Source: Victivallaceae bacterium
GTDB taxonomy: Bacteria; Verrucomicrobiota; Lentisphaeria; Victivallales; Victivallaceae
Direction: 5' to 3'
NCBI GenBank assembly: GCA_028717165.1
Contig: JAQUOK010000151.1
Location: 1 to 7,177, forward strand
Length of the DNA: 7,177 nt
The notes under the pieces are model-generated. The model was not told the DNA's origin and made no database searches. It saw nothing but the letters and a program-made list of their open reading frames with translations. The stretch's first letter is position 1. Each line of letters opens with the position of its first letter. Below, piece by piece: positions 1 to 6,358 of the stretch. The position numbers and the translations under genes are program-made.

Positions 1-106
1 GGATTTCAAAGTTACGTGGAAATCCGGGCAGCCGCTGCCGCAAAAGGAAGTGCGGATCCGTTTTATTCTCCGTAATTCCACCCTTTATTCGTTCCGGGCC
101 AAATGA
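1..106 (+). CDS. C-terminal end of an upstream gene, possibly a carbohydrate-active enzyme (partial)
   Basis: Reading from base 2, an open frame gives 34 residues and ends at TGA 104-106; the 5' part lies outside the window. The visible tail contains GQPLPQKEVRIRFILRNSTL followed by a YSFRA ending. This looks like the last strands of a beta-sandwich. A final 'R-x-R-F-x-L-R-[ND]-x-x-L-Y-[AS]-F' is a style I associate with the C-termini of glycosidase or sialidase-like proteins in PVC bacteria, but that is recollection of pattern and not a search. The alternative frame starting at base 1 stops at 73-75 and reads as low-complexity alanine, so it is less likely. The gene points the same way as the downstream operon, 121 bases away, so it could be its first member or a separate unit. 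Function cannot be assigned from this fragment. Confidence 0.6.
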   Translation, partial: DFKVTWKSGQPLPQKEVRIRFILRNSTLYSFRAK

Positions 107-123
107 TGAATGATAATTTGATC

Positions 124-156
124 ATGGCTCCTTGGAAAATTCCGTGCAGGGGCCAT
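124..156. repeat. Nested inverted repeat in the leader (possible terminator or operator)
   Basis: ATGGCTCC at 124-131 pairs with GGGGCCAT at 149-156, giving eight base pairs with one G-U. Inside its 17-base loop a second small dyad, GGAA-AA-TTCC, occupies 134-143. The structure begins 18 bases after the stop of the upstream gene, so it could be a terminator, but the following bases (ATAGTGGGTTTT) are not a clean U-tract. It also overlaps the candidate promoter, so it could be a protein-binding site instead. The pairing is seen directly; the role is a guess. Confidence 0.35.
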
Positions 157-161
157 ATAGT
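132..161 (+). promoter_or_regulatory. Weak sigma70-like promoter candidate for the operon
   Basis: TTGGAA (132-137) matches four of six bases of the -35 consensus. TATAGT (156-161) matches five of six bases of the -10 consensus. The spacer is 18 bases, so transcription would start near 168-170, about 60 bases ahead of the first ATG. This is the best match I found in the 121-base leader, but matches of this quality occur by chance and the organism's consensus is unknown. Confidence 0.25.
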
Positions 162-167
162 GGGTTT

Positions 168-181
168 TAAATCAGGATTTA
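168..181. promoter_or_regulatory. Perfect 14-base dyad TAAATC-AG-GATTTA, candidate operator
   Basis: The six-base arms are exact reverse complements with a two-base centre. The site begins six bases downstream of the candidate -10 element and lies over the predicted transcription start, a typical place for a repressor operator in sugar-utilisation operons. No regulator gene is visible in the window to match it to. The symmetry is certain; operator function is inferred. Confidence 0.3.
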
Positions 182-214
182 TGCATTAAAGTAAAAAAGA
201 GGCTGGAAATAACA

Positions 215-223
215 GAAAGGCGG
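215..223 (+). promoter_or_regulatory. Ribosome binding site of the GH20-like gene
   Basis: GAAAGGCGG lies four bases ahead of the ATG at 228 (TAAA between them). It contains a good anti-Shine-Dalgarno match and supports that start over any internal Met. Confidence 0.65.
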
Positions 224-227
224 TAAA

Positions 228-1613
228 ATGACTTGCAAAAATATAGCGGAAGAACTCTGCAAGGCCAATTGGCTTCACCTGGATATGAAGGGAACCGTTC
301 CTGCAGTTAATAATCTGCTTGCCTGGCTTGACTGGTTTGCTGATCGCGGTTTCAACGGAATCGTTTTTGAATACGAAGACCGGATCGAGTGGAAAAGCTG
401 GCCCGGCTTACATCGTCCCGGGTACGGCCGGGACGAATTAAAAAAGATCCATGATGCCTGCCGGGAACGGCAGCTTGAAATAGTTCCGCTTATCCAGGGG
501 CATGGACATTTGGAGTGGCTGCTTAAACATGAAAAATACTCTTTCCTGCGGGAGAACGGCAACTTGAATGAGCTCTGCCCGTCACATCCCCAAAGTGCGG
601 AAATGATTCGAAACTTCATTGACGAATGTCTCGCGCTGCATCCGGACAGCCGATATATCCACTTGGGGGCGGATGAAACCTGGTACCTCGGTTCCTGCGC
701 GCGATGTTCTGAAAAAGCTGCCGGGGACCCGCGTGGGAAACTCGGCCTGTATCTCGACCATCTTGTGCCGTTATGTGAACATGTGGAGAGTAAAGGCCGG
801 ATACCGATTATCTGGGGAGACATGTTTTATCGCGAAGAACGGATGGAACTCTGCCGTTATTTGCCCGAAAAAACAGTTATTGTCGACTGGCAGTATTATG
901 GAAGCGGCCCTTTCGACAATATTACGGAACTGCTTTCGAAAGGCCGCGTATGCATGGGGGCTTCAGCAATTTCCTGCGGCAGCAAAGAACAGTATTTCAC
1001 GGTACAGAAACGAATTCAGCCGCGCATTGAAAATGTTCTTGCCTGGCACAAGTGGAAAGAAAAAAACGGAATCGGTATAATCCACACGGCCTGGAACCGG
1101 GCCGGCAGCCTCTTGCCGATCTATGGTCTCTGGCACGGACAGGTTCCGGCATTTATCGCCGCGGGCCGGCCGGCAGCCTGGGAAAACGGTTCCTGGCGTG
1201 ATTATTTCATGGAAATGGATATTGCCATGCAGCGGAATCTTTATTCCGGCAACTGCTCATTAACTGATTTCATTGAGAAAAATCCACTTGCGATTAATCA
1301 TGAGAAAGATCCTTTTATGCGGGAATCTTTACGCTGGTACAGTATCGCTTTGCAATATCAGAAGCTTTTCAACCAGATAATATTTGCTTTTTTCGGGCAT
1401 GAATGCGTCAGGATCACGAACCGCTATATCGGTAACGGCCGGGCTGATTTAAAAAATACCTTTGTTGAGTTGTCGGCGGAATTGGAATCCGAACTTGATA
1501 AACTGGAATTATCCGCACGTAAATTCTGGGAAGAACACAGCTACAGTGACGGCGATGAGTTCTTTGCTTCCCGGGTCACAGCTCTCAGGGAATTGCTTTC
1601 CCTTAATTATTAG
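228..1613 (+). CDS. GH20-like beta-N-acetylhexosaminidase, cytoplasmic
   Basis: Probably removes terminal GlcNAc or GalNAc from oligosaccharides. The 461-residue protein is a (beta/alpha)8-barrel with HLGADE at residues 145-150, the GH20 H-x-G-[AG]-D-E signature. By family knowledge D149 would orient the substrate acetamido group and E150 would be the general acid/base. Supporting motifs are the N-terminal RGFNGIVFEYE (40-50), QGHGHLEW (90-97), IIWGD (194-198), DWQYYG (220-225; aromatic subsite and possible intermediate-stabilising Tyr) and HTAWNR (286-291). Residues from about 325 to the end are predicted helical. The separate N-terminal domain of classical GH20 enzymes is absent, as in short, divergent members. 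No signal peptide is visible, and C157 and C160 form a C-x2-C just after the catalytic pair. It is the first gene of a four-gene run. Assignment to GH20-like is firm; exact substrate is not known. Confidence 0.8.
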   Translation: MTCKNIAEELCKANWLHLDMKGTVPAVNNLLAWLDWFADRGFNGIVFEYEDRIEWKSWPGLHRPGYGRDELKKIHDACRERQLEIVPLIQGHGHLEWLLKHEKYSFLRENGNLNELCPSHPQSAEMIRNFIDECLALHPDSRYIHLGADETWYLGSCARCSEKAAGDPRGKLGLYLDHLVPLCEHVESKGRIPIIWGDMFYREERMELCRYLPEKTVIVDWQYYGSGPFDNITELLSKGRVCMGASAISCGSKEQYFTVQKRIQPRIENVLAWHKWKEKNGIGIIHTAWNRAGSLLPIYGLWHGQVPAFIAAGRPAAWENGSWRDYFMEMDIAMQRNLYSGNCSLTDFIEKNPLAINHEKDPFMRESLRWYSIALQYQKLFNQIIFAFFGHECVRITNRYIGNGRADLKNTFVELSAELESELDKLELSARKFWEEHSYSDGDEFFASRVTALRELLSLNY

Positions 1614-1615
1614 AC

Positions 1616-1620
1616 AGGTG
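1616..1620 (+). promoter_or_regulatory. Ribosome binding site deciding the start of the short FAD protein
   Basis: AGGTG sits nine bases upstream of the ATG at 1630. The frame is open further upstream, to 1462 and inside the GH20-like gene, but those extra 56 residues do not resemble a protein domain. The FAD-binding fold begins only five residues after the 1630 Met. Confidence 0.5.
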
Positions 1621-1629
1621 TGTCGGAAA

Positions 1630-2442
1630 ATGAACCAAAATTATGAAACATTGATAATCGGAGCCGGCCTGACCGGTATTGGACTGGCCTGCGCCGATAA
1701 AGAAAACTCGTTGATAATTGAACGAACAATTTCTCCGGGAAGCGAATATATAAACGCTTTCAATCCGGGGAACGACTGGCAGGAAGAACCTCTGACATCC
1801 GGAGGCAAAAACTTGAAAAAAGAACTGGAAGACCGCAACATTCTTTGCGACGGCAAAGTACACATTTCTGCCTTGAGCCCCGTCCTTTACAGCTTTATAA
1901 AGACAGAGAAACTTAATGTGCTTTTCTGGACCGAGATTACAGGAATCGAGAAGGTACGGGGCAACTTTGAAGTGGAAATTTATAACGCTTCCGGGCTCCG
2001 GAAAATCAAAGTTAAAAAAATAATAGATACGAGCCCGGAAAGAAGAAGCGCCCCGGATAAAAGTTCGATAATCTCCAAAAGCATAAATGCGCTGTTGCAT
2101 TGTGAAAAGGAAATATCCTCCTTCGAGCTGAAAAACGGGAAACTGCTAAATGGCCGCTTTCCATCCGAAAAATACTTTTCACTCCCTGTCGAAGTAAATG
2201 ATTCATGGCCTGACGCAAGAAAAAAGCTCTTTGCCGCATGGGAAAAAAGACCCGGTAAACTAAGCGGGTGGCTTATTGCCGCAACTGCTTCGGAATTTGC
2301 TTATAGCTCCGCAAAAGGCCCTTTTGAAATAAAGAACAATTGGCTGCATTTACCGTCCGCCGCATATTCCAATCCCATTCAGTCATTTGAAGCCGGGGTA
2401 AACTTTTTTAAGGGGGAACAACAATGCTCCTGTCAGAATTAA
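1630..2442 (+). CDS. Short FAD-dependent oxidoreductase-like protein, probably degenerate
   Basis: A 270-residue protein that starts with a Rossmann dinucleotide-binding motif: TLIIGAGLTGIG (residues 7-18; G11, G13, G16), then LIIER with E31 as the expected ribose-binding acid. Its layout follows that of the next gene in shortened form. HISALSPVLYSFIKTEKLNV-type sequence matches the FHPDAKKF segment of the neighbour, KKIIDTS matches its RILIDAS, and the final NNWLHLPSAAY segment matches its FNGLITAGR. However, the second FAD motif (A-S-G-D-G in the neighbour) reads T-S-P-E-R-R, and the glycine-rich G-G-A-A-T-A-G-G loop near the flavin is missing. It may therefore bind nucleotide weakly, act as a non-catalytic partner, or bind NAD(P) instead. 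No signal peptide or membrane segment is visible. It starts 16 bases after the GH20-like gene and overlaps the next gene by 19 bases. The fold is confident; catalytic activity is doubtful. Confidence 0.7.
   Translation: MNQNYETLIIGAGLTGIGLACADKENSLIIERTISPGSEYINAFNPGNDWQEEPLTSGGKNLKKELEDRNILCDGKVHISALSPVLYSFIKTEKLNVLFWTEITGIEKVRGNFEVEIYNASGLRKIKVKKIIDTSPERRSAPDKSSIISKSINALLHCEKEISSFELKNGKLLNGRFPSEKYFSLPVEVNDSWPDARKKLFAAWEKRPGKLSGWLIAATASEFAYSSAKGPFEIKNNWLHLPSAAYSNPIQSFEAGVNFFKGEQQCSCQN
2411..2416 (+). promoter_or_regulatory. Ribosome binding site of the long FAD oxidoreductase, inside the previous gene
   Basis: AGGGGG lies seven bases before the ATG at 2424, within the last codons of the short FAD gene. 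Translation of the two genes is therefore likely coupled. Confidence 0.6.
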
Positions 2443-4271
2443 AAGACCGAAAAGCAGTTTCGACAAATATTAAAAAGAAAAATTTTGAAAACAACTATGA
2501 TGTGGTTGTGGCAGGACTTGGGGTTGCCGGTTCAATTGCCGCAATTTCCGCGGGACGGCACGGCCTGAAAGTATTGGGAATTGAAAAACTCTCATGCATG
2601 GGAGGCGCTGCAACTGCGGGCGGCATAAGCATATACTATTACGGGTTGCCGGGCGGGATATTTGAAGAAATCGACGAGAAAGCTGAAAAAATAAAGACAG
2701 GCAACTTAACCGCTGCCAGGGGGTTCCATCCTGATGCGAAGAAATTCGCTTTGGAACGAGAGGCCGTAAAAGCCGGCGTGGAAATAGCTTACAATTCAGC
2801 GGTAACGGCAGTTTTCCGTGAAGGCGGAACAGTGAAAGGGATCCGCTGGATATCTCCTGAAGGCGTCAGGGAAGCCGGGTGCAGGATACTTATAGATGCA
2901 AGCGGCGATGGCGAAGTATGCGCGGTTGCCGGATGCGACTTCAAATACGGCAGGGAATTTGACGGGACGACTCAACCGTATTCCCATGCGCGAGTGACTT
3001 TCAGGGACGGGCGCAATATTGTCAATAATTTCGATGCCGGTCATATCGACCCGGCGGACGGCGATGATTTTTCAGCTAAAGTAATTAATGCCGGTATTCT
3101 CCACTTGAAAGATAAATTTCAGGAAGACGACAAGATCATATTTACGGCATTGCAACTGGGACAGCGTGAAGGCAGATTGATTACCGGAGACGAAACTCTC
3201 TCCCTGAAGGACTTTTTTTCAGGGAAAGTCACAAAAGAACCGGTTTTTTACGAATATTCAAATTACGATACTCATGCCAAAGACTGGTTTTGTGAAAGCG
3301 AACTCATCCAGGATTGGGTAGTGGTCGCAGGCTTATGGGGGACGAAGTTTTCCATCCCGGTACCTTTTAAATCAATGCTTCCGAAAGGATTCAACGGATT
3401 GATAACGGCGGGCAGATGCATATCGATGGAACACGAAATGGCCCAATGCCTGAGAATGCAGAGAGCCATGCAAAAATCCGGCGAAGTCGCGGCTTGGGCC
3501 GCCGCTATCGCCATAAAAAACAATATTACGTTACGTGAAATACCTTATGCCGAACTTCTGAAGGGCTTGAAAGCAACAAACTGCTTCAACGGGGAAATTA
3601 TTGAAACCCATTGGCTGAGCGATAGATCCGAACTCAAGGCGCAACTTTCCAGTGAAAAACCGGGTTATGCCGTCTGGTCGGCGAAACTTATGGGAGAGGA
3701 TATAAAAGGGGAATTGAGGCAATGGCTTTCTTCAGAAGACAAACATTTGTCCAGGCACAGCGCGTTTGCCCTTGGGCTTCTTAATGATAAAACGGCATTG
3801 CCGGTACTGAGGGAAATTGTGTTGGAGCGTGACAAATTCATTCCTTCCACAAGCAGGATCGGCAGTCAGAAAAGGCTTTGTTCCGCAATCTATCTGCTGG
3901 GGAAGTTTGGGGACGGCGAAAGCGCGGAAGAATTATTAACCGTATTTAGAGAAGATACGGAAACCGATATTTTAACCCATACGTTCATGGCTCTCCTGAA
4001 AATTGGTTCTGCAATTCCCGAATTTAGGGAAAAGATAGCGAATGGAATCATTGAGAAAATAGGCAGCAATAAATTTTCCGCCATGTACAAGGTGGACAGG
4101 ACGTACGATGTCCGGGAAGACATGGCCGGTTATATGCGGATTATCGCGATAAAAAAATTCGATGAATGGAAAATACCGCATAAACTTCGCGAAACGCTTG
4201 AAAAATCGGAACTTACCATGCGCGGGAAAGCGCTTATGAATCAAATGTTCCCTATACGGGAAAAGGAGTAA
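2424..4271 (+). CDS. FAD-dependent oxidoreductase (PF12831-type) with HEAT-like C-terminal domain
   Basis: A 615-residue predicted flavoenzyme whose substrate is unknown. The FAD fold starts at YDVVVAGLGVAGS (25-37; G31, G33, G36), with E54 as the ribose-binding acid. It continues through the CMGGAATAGG loop (58-67) that characterises FAD_oxidored proteins, and the GLPGGIFEEID segment (74-84). The second motif, LIDASGDGEVCAVAG, spans 156-170. The FAD domain closes with NGLITAGRCISMEHEMAQCL (324-343) and the helix KSGEVAAWAAA. Residues from about 425 to 545 form alternating helices such as SRHSAFALGLLNDKTALPVL and CSAIYLLGKFGDGESAEELL, which look like HEAT or armadillo-type repeats and could bind a partner or substrate. 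No signal peptide is visible. The first ~20 residues before the fold are lysine-rich and probably flexible. It overlaps the preceding gene by 19 bases and is followed three bases later by the GHL6-like gene. In PVC genomes such proteins commonly sit beside glycosidases, which suggests oxidation of a sugar or related hydroxyl group; that is inference. Confidence 0.8.
   Translation: MLLSELKDRKAVSTNIKKKNFENNYDVVVAGLGVAGSIAAISAGRHGLKVLGIEKLSCMGGAATAGGISIYYYGLPGGIFEEIDEKAEKIKTGNLTAARGFHPDAKKFALEREAVKAGVEIAYNSAVTAVFREGGTVKGIRWISPEGVREAGCRILIDASGDGEVCAVAGCDFKYGREFDGTTQPYSHARVTFRDGRNIVNNFDAGHIDPADGDDFSAKVINAGILHLKDKFQEDDKIIFTALQLGQREGRLITGDETLSLKDFFSGKVTKEPVFYEYSNYDTHAKDWFCESELIQDWVVVAGLWGTKFSIPVPFKSMLPKGFNGLITAGRCISMEHEMAQCLRMQRAMQKSGEVAAWAAAIAIKNNITLREIPYAELLKGLKATNCFNGEIIETHWLSDRSELKAQLSSEKPGYAVWSAKLMGEDIKGELRQWLSSEDKHLSRHSAFALGLLNDKTALPVLREIVLERDKFIPSTSRIGSQKRLCSAIYLLGKFGDGESAEELLTVFREDTETDILTHTFMALLKIGSAIPEFREKIANGIIEKIGSNKFSAMYKVDRTYDVREDMAGYMRIIAIKKFDEWKIPHKLRETLEKSELTMRGKALMNQMFPIREKE
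3201..3225. repeat. Perfect 8-bp hairpin inside the long FAD oxidoreductase gene
   Basis: TCCCTGAA (3201-3208) and TTCAGGGA (3218-3225) are exact reverse complements. The nine-base loop GGACTTTTT could extend the stem through two G-U pairs and one A-U pair. A run of seven T (3213-3219) lies in the loop and the start of the second arm. The structure encodes part of SLKDFFSGK, so it may be chance. No U-tract follows, so it is not an intrinsic terminator on the plus strand. Confidence 0.35.
4263..4268 (+). promoter_or_regulatory. Strong ribosome binding site supporting the GTG start
   Basis: AAGGAG precedes GTG 4275-4277 by six bases and overlaps the last codons of the upstream gene. The first in-frame ATG comes only at residue 48, after conserved-looking sequence, so the GTG start is preferred. 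Confidence 0.75.
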
Positions 4272-4274
4272 AAA

Positions 4275-6335
4275 GTGCAGAAAAATCATGCATCTTTCAG
4301 GGAAAAGAAAACCATTCGCCGGAGACCTTCCTGGCTTGATGAGGGAATTGTCGTTGCCGGAAGCTGGGAGGGGCTTGCGCATCAGCTGCGGCTGTACGGC
4401 GATCATAATAATATGCGCAAAAAGCTTTTTGAAGAAGAACATACCAGAGACACGGCGGAAAAACTGAAAAACGCGGGCGTTAATCTGCTTATAACCCATT
4501 TATACAAAGGCATGGGCGTCAAGGCGGAAAGAAAAGAAATGGAAATGACCAGGGATTTTACAAAGATCTGCCATGAATATGATATTAAAGTCGGGGTTTA
4601 TGTACAAAGTCTCTCCAGTATCTATTATGAAAGTTTTTTTAATGAATTACCGGAAGCCGTTAACTGGGTCAGCCGGGACCAGAACGGGAACATACCGCGT
4701 TATCCCAGACAATATTTCCGCTATATAGCCTGTCCCGGCAGTGATGAATATCTGGAATATATCGAAACGAATATCCTGGCCTATGCGGTAAAGGAAGTAA
4801 AAGCGGATATGATCCATTTTGACAATTTCCGGTGGTGGAGCGAACCGGAAGCATGCCGTTGCGAACGTTGCGCGGAAAAATTCCGGCAATTCATAATTGA
4901 ACGTTTTCCCAATGTTGAAGAGCGTTTCAGCGCGTTGGGAATTGAGGATGTCAGCTATGTGAAACCGCCGGAATTCCATTTCCTGCTTCCCCCGTGGAAA
5001 ATTGATGGTTTTCGAGATCCGCTGGAAAAATTATGGGTGGACTTCAAATGTTTCACGCTGGCGAATATTTACAGGCGTTTCGCTGATTTTCTTCTTAACC
5101 TGAATCCGGAAATAGCGATTGAATGTAATGTAGGCGCCTGGTGCGGCACCAACAGTTCCGTAAACCGCGGCGCATGGGTGCCTTGGATTTATCCCTATGG
5201 TGATTTCTTCTGGAATGAGTGCCCGGATAAAGTGGAATTCCGGGATGACGGAACCATGATAAGCAGAATCCGGGACTTTAAAGTCGCGCAGGCCCTGGAT
5301 AATATTTTGCTTTCCTATAATTTCAATAAAATCGAATTGGCTGAAAGCCTGGCTTTCAATAACAACTGTACGGGTATGACCGCATGGGTAAGTGATATTC
5401 TGAAAAATAAGCACGAAGGGCTGAAAGACTATATCAGTTTTTTCAAAAAGAACAATCATCTTTTCAAAAAGGCGGAACCTGCGGCTGAAGTTGCGGTATT
5501 CTATTCTTATGAATCTTTGAATTATCTTTGCGGCGCTCCTCACTTGGAATTGCTTCTTGCCGAACAGAGTCTTATTCAGGACCATATCCCGTTTGATATT
5601 ATTTATGATAACCAGTTGGAGCGTCTGGGAAAATACAAAGTAATAGTGTTGGCGGATGTGGAATATCTTTCCGGCCCGATCATTACGAAACTCCTGGAGT
5701 ATGTAAATAAAGGCGGCGGCCTGGTACTGACCGGAAAAACAAGCCTCTTTACGGAAAAGGGATTCCTGCGGGAAACGGCCGATTTCAACGGTGCGCTGGA
5801 CATGAAAATAAATGATTGTTTTGACAAAAAAACTGTTTTATGCCGGAAAAATATATTCGGGAAAGGGCGGCTTGTTTACCTGTCAGGTTTAAAACCTGCG
5901 GTGATTCCAGAAGGTGAACAAGTTCCTACTTACTGGACCAGGGCAAAATATTATGATAAACGCTGGTGGAAAAAACCTCTTAATGATAAGGATTTCATTG
6001 AAGCGGTGAGCTGGGCCTCACAGGGATTCGATTTTGAATTTCAGGCATCTGAATCGCTTCTTGTGGAAATCCGTTTTCAAAGAGAACGCCAGTGTTATCT
6101 ATTGCATTTCTTAAATTATAAGCCCGGAAATAATGTCTATTTGAAATGTTTCCTGAATAAAAGAATTATGGGTGACGGCAAAGTAAAAGCGGAAATATTT
6201 TCTCCTGACGGCACACCGGGTGAAAAAACGCCGGTTATTCAGAAGGAAAAAGAAAAAATTATCGAATTTTCCGTCAGCAATATGGAAACCTATTCCATTT
6301 TGCGCTTGTCCCCGAAAACCGGACAAATTGAATAA
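4275..6335 (+). CDS. GHL6/GH42-like putative glycoside hydrolase with a glutamine-amidotransferase-like domain
   Basis: A 686-residue protein that begins at GTG. Residues about 18-400 form a TIM-barrel region. NAGVNLLITHLYKG (67-79) and DIKVGVYVQ (103-111) look like successive beta-alpha units. ADMIHFDNFRWW (177-188) is a strand-4-type end with D183, followed by the cysteine cluster C194, C196, C199. Residues 308-317 read YGDFFWNECP, where E315 is a candidate second catalytic acid. Residues about 404-495 look like the class I glutamine-amidotransferase-like fold found in GH42 trimerisation domains (EVAVFYSYESLNYL, YKVIVLADVEYL, YVNKGGGLVLTG). The RLVYLSG strand closes it, and a beta-rich tail contains CYLLHFLNY (607-615). 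No signal peptide is visible. By family knowledge such proteins resemble GHL6 (PF14871) and GH42, but few are characterised, so the sugar specificity is unknown. It is the last gene of the operon, three bases after the FAD oxidoreductase. Alternative: a non-catalytic sugar-binding relative. Confidence 0.7.
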   Translation: MQKNHASFREKKTIRRRPSWLDEGIVVAGSWEGLAHQLRLYGDHNNMRKKLFEEEHTRDTAEKLKNAGVNLLITHLYKGMGVKAERKEMEMTRDFTKICHEYDIKVGVYVQSLSSIYYESFFNELPEAVNWVSRDQNGNIPRYPRQYFRYIACPGSDEYLEYIETNILAYAVKEVKADMIHFDNFRWWSEPEACRCERCAEKFRQFIIERFPNVEERFSALGIEDVSYVKPPEFHFLLPPWKIDGFRDPLEKLWVDFKCFTLANIYRRFADFLLNLNPEIAIECNVGAWCGTNSSVNRGAWVPWIYPYGDFFWNECPDKVEFRDDGTMISRIRDFKVAQALDNILLSYNFNKIELAESLAFNNNCTGMTAWVSDILKNKHEGLKDYISFFKKNNHLFKKAEPAAEVAVFYSYESLNYLCGAPHLELLLAEQSLIQDHIPFDIIYDNQLERLGKYKVIVLADVEYLSGPIITKLLEYVNKGGGLVLTGKTSLFTEKGFLRETADFNGALDMKINDCFDKKTVLCRKNIFGKGRLVYLSGLKPAVIPEGEQVPTYWTRAKYYDKRWWKKPLNDKDFIEAVSWASQGFDFEFQASESLLVEIRFQRERQCYLLHFLNYKPGNNVYLKCFLNKRIMGDGKVKAEIFSPDGTPGEKTPVIQKEKEKIIEFSVSNMETYSILRLSPKTGQIE

Positions 6336-6358
6336 TAAACCTGCACACGGCGTTTATT
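6334..6358. terminator. AT-rich dyad between convergent genes, possible bidirectional terminator
   Basis: AATAAAC (6334-6340) is the exact reverse complement of GTTTATT (6352-6358), with an 11-base loop that contains most of the GC. The arms overlap the stop codons of the GHL6-like gene and the alkaline phosphatase. The flanking TTTATTTTA on the plus strand and TTTATTATT on the minus strand are U-rich. The stem has only one GC pair, so it is weak as an intrinsic terminator. Confidence 0.3.

Noticed and set aside
275..823. 182-residue open frame on the minus strand opposite the GH20-like gene
   Set aside because: It lies wholly inside a confidently assigned gene, its protein is Ser/Arg/Pro-rich without recognisable motifs, and it has no neighbouring support.
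619..1080. 153-residue open frame on the plus strand inside the GH20-like gene
   Set aside because: It is a frame-shifted reading of the GH20-like coding region; the catalytic H-L-G-A-D-E motif is in the other frame, which continues intact on both sides.
1096..1182. Repeated GGGCCGG...CGGCAGCCT patches
   Set aside because: Two short GC-rich matches in different reading frames of one gene; too short and too few to be a mobile or REP element.
1462..1629. N-terminal extension of the short FAD protein into the GH20-like gene
   Set aside because: The extra 56 residues are a shadow of the GH20-like C-terminus, and a ribosome site plus the start of the Rossmann fold favour the ATG at 1630.
2014..2020. 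A7 run in the short FAD gene as a programmed frameshift or a frameshift mutation
   Set aside because: One alternative frame stops at once (TAA TAG) and the other stops after 13 residues without matching the family. The annotated frame gives KKIIDTS, which lines up with the neighbour, so no shift is needed.
3972..4499. 175-residue minus-strand open frame across the junction of the FAD and GHL6-like genes
   Set aside because: It is antisense to two well-supported genes, Phe-rich, with no motif; it is an artefact of their codon use.
5031..5585. 184-residue minus-strand open frame opposite the GHL6-like gene
   Set aside because: It is antisense to the barrel region, with no recognisable domain.
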